From: Sanguinoderma infundibulare
Taxonomy: Eukaryota; Basidiomycota; Agaricomycetes; Polyporales; Polyporaceae
Direction: 5' to 3'
DNA length: 64,000 nt
Assembly: GCA_032821775.1 (NCBI GenBank)
Contig: JAVLRN010000011.1
Location: 868,001-932,000 of the forward strand
Each line of letters starts with the position of its first letter. Position 1 is the first letter of the stretch. This document shows positions 58,534 through 64,000 of the stretch, one piece after another. A program made the position numbers and the translations under genes. Under the pieces are notes generated by a model. The model did not search any database. It was not told the DNA's origin and saw only the letters and a list, made by a program, of their open reading frames with translations.

Positions 58534-60207
58534 ATGTCATCGACATCGGACGCTATGGCGAGCCTTGTTGGGGAGTATAGGAACCTGTAAGTCCACAGTT
58601 CTCAACAAATCATAGATGTTCTGAAGTGATGGCGCTGTTATAGCACCATTGCGAGTTACTGTTCCACAGCTGCAGCTGGTGGGTTACGGTCATCAAGAAG
58701 TGGTTAGGCACTTGCGCCAAACTGACAACATCACGGCCGCAAGTTGTGGTCTTCTATGATTATGTGCTTACCCTGGGCGAAGAGATCAAGTCATTCTGGC
58801 ACGGGAAATGGAGGGGAGCACATGTCCTGTTCTTTCTCAACAGGCTGGGTGTGGTTTACTTTGTGGTAAGCTTGTCCGGAAATGCACGGCTTTCGGACCA
58901 GGCAAGCCCCCACTCTTTATCCACTCAATTCTCTTCCATTAATCAACCCACAACTACCTCTAATAGAGGTGCGTTCGTAAAGTGTCCGATCTCGATATAA
59001 AGAATAGTTAGGTGATTCAATGGGCCAGTTGTGCCGGAGTGGCCAAAGCCTCCAGAGCTATTGGGTTGGCGCTTTTCTTCCCGTGGGCCGGTATGTGTTT
59101 CCCATTTCTCAAAAACTCCCCCGGATACCTGAGGCATGAACATAGCGTTCGCGGGGTTACGAGCGTATGCTCTGAGCAAGATGTGGATGGTGGCCCTATT
59201 CGTATTCCTCCTCTCAGTTGTCCCCCTGGCTGTGAACGCTGTAGGTAATTCTCTACTATAAGAGAGGGGAAACGACACTAGATTCATCTTCACAGGCCGA
59301 TTTCGCCTTTGAGGTGACAGGTGTTAATCTCCCTCAAGGGTGCGCTGCGGCCGATGCCATGCCCGCTGCATTGGCTCGAAAGTGTGTTTCTAATACCTCC
59401 ATTGTCCGGCGACGCGTCTAACATCATGTGTTTGTCATCAGATGTACGTAAATTAACACAGCCTATGAACTGATAGGACTGGGTGGCAAACGCACGCTCA
59501 CTGCCATTCCAGTAACAATTGCCTCGAGAACATGCTTGATTGCCGCGGACTGCGCTCTACTCTTCATAACATGGTCCCAGCTGCCAGTAAAGAACAAAAC
59601 ACTCCTCTTTCACAGTCGTAGCTCGCTTATAGATGTACTTCTGCGCGACGGTAAGCAAGTTATTTTCGTCGACCGCAAACGGTCAGGCTTTAATTCATCA
59701 GTCATTCAGGGACTATTTATTTTCTGTGAGTGCGCCGTCAATTCGGACAGCGCGGGAACACTTTCATAACACACACCAGGACTCTCTTCATCCTGAACGT
59801 GTTACACTTGACGTTCACGTTGTTGGCAGTGAGACTGTCATATTTTAATGCTATGAGGCTAGTCGCTGACACACCATCATCCAGATGAACATCGTCGCAA
59901 ATCAGAACGCCAGCTTCCTACCTATTTTCACTCAGCCGTGAGCCCATATTTTGAGTCGATACCGAAATGTCCTTGACTTTTCTTGCTTAGTTTGACCACA
60001 AACCTGGTCTCGCGTTTCCTCCTTGACCTGCAAGCTGCAGACCGCGTTGTACGAGACCAGACCTCGTCTGCATCCCCAACCATGCTGTCGGATAGCAGAA
60101 GCACTGTCGTATTCGAACGGGCCCTCGGTTCTGTGGGGTCCTCGATCCCTCCAGAGCGCTACGATCCGGAGGATGACCTCGAATTAAGTCCTGATCCATC
60201 AATGTAA
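58534..60207 (+). CDS. DUF6533-family seven-helix membrane protein, copy D
   Basis: Unknown-function membrane protein. Exon 1 MSSTSDAMASLVGEYRN splices (CT|gtaagt to C-ACC) into LTIASYCSTAAA and then VVVFYDYVLTLGEEIKSFWH, the family signature. Next are GAHVLFFLNRLGVVYFV, a helix in WASCAGVAKASRAIGLALFF, and AFAGLRAYALSKMWMVALFV with FLLSVVPLAVNAV. Later come FEVTGVNLPQGCAAADAMPA, TIASRTCLIAADCALLFITW, TLFILNVLHLTFTLL and the tail SRFLLDLQAADRVVRDQTSS ending DDLELSPDPSM, stop at 60205-60207. About ten exons. It is clearly diverged from copies A-C but has the same layout. No frame break was found, although some exon borders (59240-59520) are uncertain. Confidence 0.78.
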
Positions 60208-60382
60208 AAGAAAATGAATTCAAAGCACTGCATCATACCTAGTTATCAGACAGTGTCAGGTTCATGCTGCTCCAGGTATGCCTACGATGGACTACGTATT
60301 AGGATTGTCTTTACAAATACATCAAATTCAAGAACAAGACGGTGACATTTATTGGACTATTTCAGCGGCCTGCCAGCATGTA

Positions 60383-61578
60383 TTACAACGTCAACGATGA
60401 AAAGCGGTCGTACGCGAACCCTGGCTCCGGCAGACTGTACAATTCCTTGGCAAAGTCCTCGAGAGACTGCACCGGAACGTCGGGGTATAGCTCTCTAGCA
60501 TCCAAATATCCCAGCTTCTTCGCGTTCTCTAGCGTGTTTTCCTGCAGGACGAAGATGCTCAGATGGTACTCGGACAAGGTCTGTTTTATCAGTCCGGAAA
60601 ACGCGGTCGGATCCTTTTCGAGCAACACCTTTCCCTCGGCCTGCGTCTGTCGGATGCGTTCAGCGGGAACCTGCACCGAGCCCATGGTGAATCTAGAAGT
60701 CCACTCCCCGAAAGACTCAGATAAGTACTTACGGAAACCCTCTTGGCCTTGAGGGCCTCTCCTTCCCCGGAGCCGCGCTCGCCGATCTCGTGCGCGGCGA
60801 GCTGGGTGACCTCGTCCTCCCATACGATGACCGCACGGTTGAGCGTCCGAGGGTCCGCAATGATCTTAGCGATGAAGGTGCCGATATGATCTAGGTTTGT
60901 GACGAGGGTGAGGGCGTCTTCCCGGCCCCAGATCGAGTGTGTCCACCCTTTGACCGCCTCGGGCACTGCGCTCCGAGAAGGGAGCGGTAGGTACACCTGC
61001 ATCCACCAGCCGACGTCGATGAACGTGTATCCGAGGCCGAGGTCCTTGACGAACTCGTGGATGCCAAGTTTCTGTAGAAACGCGAAGATGAGCTCATGTA
61101 CTAATGGCGCCCGGTTTGACTAGGATGGGTGGGTAGAGACTCACCAAGTCGTGGAGTGCACGCACGCCTTTCGCACCGGGGGTGGCGAAGTCACAGGGGA
61201 TGACCCGTTGGACGCCGACCTCCTTGGCGGCGCGAAAGATGTCCCTCTGCTGGTCCACCGCGAGCCCGTAAATAGCACTGATGAGGATGTTCACGCCATC
61301 TACAGCCTTCTTGAGCTCCTCATAGTCGTCGCCGACGTCCCCTGGGCGGATCTCAACCCCAAGCGCCTTCAGCTCTTCCGTCCCGGGCTTCGCGAGGGAA
61401 GCAGGCCGGACGAGTGCTGTGATGCGCTGGAGAATGGTTTCTCGTCAATGATGGAAGGGAGCTATAAAGCAATTAGTTCACGCACGAAGTTTCCGGACTT
61501 CAGGAGCCCTTGAACGATACTCTTCCCGGTGAGGCCGGTCGCTCCGATGACGAGTACGAGAGGCTTGTCACTAGCCAT
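60383..61578 (-). CDS. NmrA/isoflavone reductase-like NAD(P)-binding protein, copy 1
   Basis: Short-chain-fold protein of the NmrA/isoflavone-reductase group, which either reduce aromatic or lignan-like substrates or sense NADP; the substrate is unknown. The start MASDKPLVLVIGATGLTGKS (61576-61578) contains the dinucleotide-binding GATGLTGKSI. Exon 2: RITALVRPASLAKPGTEELK, VDGVNILISAIYGLAVDQQR and GVQRVIPCDFATPGAKGV. Exon 3: FVKDLGLGYTFIDVGWWMQV and SIWGREDALTLVTNLDHIG. The last exon: VQVPAERIRQTQAEGKVLLE and LYPDVPVQSLEDFAKELYSL, ending SSLTL with the stop at 60383-60385. It is nearly the same as copy 2 at 62503-63693. A TATA box at 61627 supports the start. Confidence 0.9.
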
Positions 61579-61626
61579 TGATGACAGTCTACTGCTTCTG
61601 GTTGGGCGTTGTCGACGCACGCGGTG

Positions 61627-61634
61627 TTTTATAG
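61627..61634 (-). promoter_or_regulatory. TATA box of NmrA-like copy 1
   Basis: CTATAAAA on the minus strand, about 50 bp before the start codon; the same element is in the promoter of copy 2. Confidence 0.65.
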
Positions 61635-62169
61635 GCATCCCATGGCCATGTCTGTATAATGCATGCGAACTCGCGGCCCGTCATGCATTTCCCGGCATCG
61701 GAGAAGAGAAAACGGAAACCGGATGAGATTGGACTGACTAAGACCCTACAATGCCTCGGGCCGCATTATTCCTTGCTATTCCCGTTCGATCGGGAGATTT
61801 ATGGGCCAGGCATGGTTACGTTTCCTCATTCCGGAGAGTACTGTCGTCATCTGTCAATCAGTTTACATCCGATCTGACTTTCCTATACAGCGCCGGTTAG
61901 AGTCTGTCGTCAAAGTCAAACCTTACTCGGACTCACCTACAAAGCATACGTCGAAGTCCGCCACGATGTACTCTGGGACCTATCTGTTGGCACATGGAGC
62001 TTGGCCACACCAATTACTTGGGTTCGCTTTCCCGACATGCCTACTACGCGGTAATAGCCATGGAAAGACGCGTCCTCCCATTGCTCGATGCTTCCACCTG
62101 CATGGCACAGTAAAACACGGTAAGCTACAATGGAGCATGTGATGCGAAACGCAAGATGCTCACCATGGG
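61635..62169. other. Promoter of NmrA copy 1 and spacer
   Basis: The first 250 bp resemble the upstream region of copy 2 (63753-64000). The rest, up to the ABCF fragment at 62170, has no recognisable feature. Confidence 0.6.
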
Positions 62170-62416
62170 CGTGGGTGCCGTGCTTGCCGTTTTGCACGAC
62201 CAGTTCTTCGTCTCTGAGGTAGCCGAGGAAGTGTACGCGGCGAAGTCACAAGAGCCACCTTGTGCACCTAGAGGGAGGCATAGAGGAGTGTGGCAAATCA
62301 TACCAGAAGCGTAGATTGCAATGAGGCCGGAACGTTCAAGTTGAGTACTCGATAGTTGTTGACACCAGAACTCTTGCAGTACCGCCGCAGGCAATAGCAG
62401 GATACTAGTAAGTTGC
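62170..62416 (+). pseudogene. 3' fragment of the ABCF gene
   Basis: The sequence aligns with 58115-58338, covering the final H-loop region (HDQFFVSEVAEEVYA), the stop codon area and about 75 bp of 3' flank. Indels after codon GCG-AAG break the frame. There is no upstream part of the gene, so this is a duplication by-product. Confidence 0.88.
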
Positions 62417-62502
62417 ACTGGCCGCGGGCGTCTCTTCTTTGGAATTCAAACTCCGTTATAAGTTTCAGCAGCCTGACATTGCATGTATTACGACGCCAAC
62501 GA

Positions 62503-63693
62503 TTAATAACGGAGGTACACCAACCCCGGCTCCGGTAAACTGTACCATTCCTTAGCAAAGTCCTCAAGAGACTGAACCGGAATGTCGGGGTACAGCTCTC
62601 TCGCATCCAAATATCCCAGCTTCTTCACGTTCTCCAGTGTGTTCTCCTGCAGAACGAACATGCTCACGAGGTACCCCGCGTAGCTCTGGTTGAAGAGACC
62701 AGCCCATGCCGTAGGATCCTTTTCGAGCAACGCCGTTGCCTCGGCCTGCATCTGTCGAATGCTTTCGGCGGTAACCTGCGTCGAACCTGTGATGAACACG
62801 GAATTTCGCTCCTCGACAGTCTTGGAGAAGTACTTACGGAAACCCTCTTGGCCTTGAGGGCCTCTCCTTCACCGGAGGCGCGCTCGCCGATCTCGTGCGT
62901 GGCGAGCTGCGTGATCTCATCCTCCCATACAATGACCGCACGGTTGAGCGTACGAGGGTCCGCAATGATCTTAGCGACGAAGGTGCCGATGTGATCCAGG
63001 TTTGTGACGAGGGTGAGGGCGTCTTCCCGGCCCCAGATCGAGTGTGTCCACCCTTTGACCGCCTCGGGCACTGCACTCCGAGAAGGGAGAGGGAGGCCGA
63101 TCTGCATCCACCAGCCGACGTCGATGAACGTGTATCCGAGACCGAGGTCCTTGACGAACTCGTGGATGGCAAGTTTCTGCAGAAACACGGACTTGATGAG
63201 CCCGTGTACTCGTGGCCCGGCGTGCCCGGTTTGACGAGGATGGGTGGGTAGAGACTCACCAAGTCGTGGAGACGACGCACGCCTTTCGCACCAGGGGTGG
63301 CGAAGTCGCACGGGATGACCCGTTGGACGCCAACCTCCTTGGCAGCGCGGAAAATATCCCTCTGCTGGTCGAGTGCGAGCCAGTAAACGGCGCTGATGAG
63401 GATGTTCACGCCATCGACAGCCTTCTTGAGCTTCTCGTAGTCGTCGCCGACGTCCCCCGGGCGAATCTCAACCCCTAGAGCCTTCAGCTCTTCCGTCCCG
63501 GGCTTCGCGAGGGACGCAGGTCGGATGAGTGCTGCGATGCGCTGGAGAATGGTGGCTCATCAGTTGTCGAAGGAACCTATAGAGTAACTAGTCCACGCAC
63601 GAAGTTTCCGGACTTCAGGAGCCCTTGAACGATACTCTTCCCGGTGAGGCCGGTCGCTCCGATGACGAGTACGAGAGGCTTGTCACTTGCCAT
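62503..63693 (-). CDS. NmrA/isoflavone reductase-like NAD(P)-binding protein, copy 2
   Basis: Tandem paralogue of copy 1 with the same four-exon layout. The start MASDKPLVLVIGATGLTGKS is at 63691-63693; the cofactor motif GATGLTGKS is intact. Exon 2 has VDGVNILISAVYWLALDQQR and GVQRVIPCDFATPGAKGV; exon 3 has FVKDLGLGYTFIDVGWWMQI. The last exon differs most from copy 1: VTAESIRQMQAEATALLEKD and AWAGLFNQSYAGYLVSMFV, against AFSGLIKQTLSEYHLSIFV in copy 1. The end is EPGLVYLRY, stop at 62503-62505. Divergence concentrated in the last exon suggests different substrate pockets. Both copies appear intact. Confidence 0.9.
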
Positions 63694-63744
63694 TGATGCT
63701 ATTCCACTGCTTCTGGTTGGGGCGTTGAGTCGACGCACGCGGCG

Positions 63745-63752
63745 TTTTATAG
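63745..63752 (-). promoter_or_regulatory. TATA box of NmrA-like copy 2
   Basis: CTATAAAA on the minus strand, about 52 bp before the start codon, in the same context as copy 1. Confidence 0.65.
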
Positions 63753-64000
63753 GCATCCCATAGCCATGTCTGTGTAAGCCATGCGAACTCGCGGCCCGTC
63801 ATCCATTTCCCGCCATCGGTGAGGAGTGTACGCGGACCGCAAGAGATGGAACTGACTGACTAATAGGTCACAATGCCTCCGCTGGTCGCGCACTCGTCAT
63901 TCCCGTTTGATCGGGATATTTACCCACAACGGACGGTTATGTTGTGTCCTTCCGAAGAGCGCTGCCATCACATCATCGTGATCCGACATGGCAGTAGCTT

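Larger units (their letters stand above)
58115..61880. repeat. Duplicated segment ABCF tail - NmrA, unit 1
   Basis: The end of the ABCF gene (58115-58338) and the NmrA gene with its promoter (60360-61880) are both repeated in the same order at 62170-62416 and 62440-64000. The DUF6533 gene lying between them here has no counterpart in unit 2. Confidence 0.85.
62170..64000. repeat. Duplicated segment ABCF tail - NmrA, unit 2 (continues beyond window)
   Basis: The ABCF tail fragment is followed within about 90 bp by NmrA copy 2 and a promoter matching that of copy 1. Similarity continues to at least 63985, so the right border may lie outside the window. Confidence 0.83.

Overview
The window is nuclear DNA from a filamentous basidiomycete, almost certainly an Agaricomycete and probably a wood-decay (Polyporales-type) fungus. 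The evidence is GC-rich genes broken by many short GT-AG introns, a secreted GH5 endoglucanase with a fungal CBM1 cellulose-binding module, a GH1 beta-glucosidase, and repeated genes for the DUF6533 seven-helix membrane family that is typical of Agaricomycetes. No species can be named from the sequence alone.

Left part (1-20 kb): a mitochondrial-type isoleucyl-tRNA synthetase running off the left edge, divergent from a B-type cyclin; a gene-poor stretch; a DUF6533 membrane protein; the exocyst subunit Sec5, divergent from a fatty acid 2-hydroxylase; and a GH5 cellulase.

Middle part (20-37 kb): a decayed tandem segmental duplication. The unit reads S1/P1 nuclease - DUF6533 gene - truncated COP9-subunit-5 (CSN5) pseudogene - gene for a large acidic protein of unknown function. 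The first unit keeps the complete nuclease and the second keeps the complete unknown gene. The two are joined at about 27.24 kb, where a broken copy of the unknown gene runs straight into the intron of a broken nuclease copy. A 2.3 kb block with an acetyltransferase fragment and another DUF6533 relic interrupts the second unit.

Right part (37-64 kb): a 3.2 kb stretch without recognised genes, a fungal-rhodopsin-like seven-helix protein, a zinc alcohol/polyol dehydrogenase, CTP synthase, then a third copy of the DUF6533-CSN5 segment. Here CSN5 is intact and shares a 139 bp divergent promoter with an oxidoreductase-like (OXLD1-type) gene. After that come a GH1 beta-glucosidase, a Gcn20-like ABCF ATPase, a sixth DUF6533 locus (counting the relic), and two tandem NmrA/isoflavone-reductase-like genes. 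An ABCF 3'-end fragment lies between the two NmrA genes and shows that they arose by a second segmental duplication.

Housekeeping genes (IleRS, cyclin B, Sec5, CTP synthase, CSN5, ABCF) are interleaved with lifestyle genes (cellulase, beta-glucosidase, secreted nuclease, NmrA reductases) and an actively turning-over set of DUF6533 genes. I see no CRISPR array, rRNA, convincing tRNA or complete transposon. Intron positions were deduced by reading splice sites and family conservation by eye, so coordinates given for multi-exon genes are spans from start codon to stop codon.
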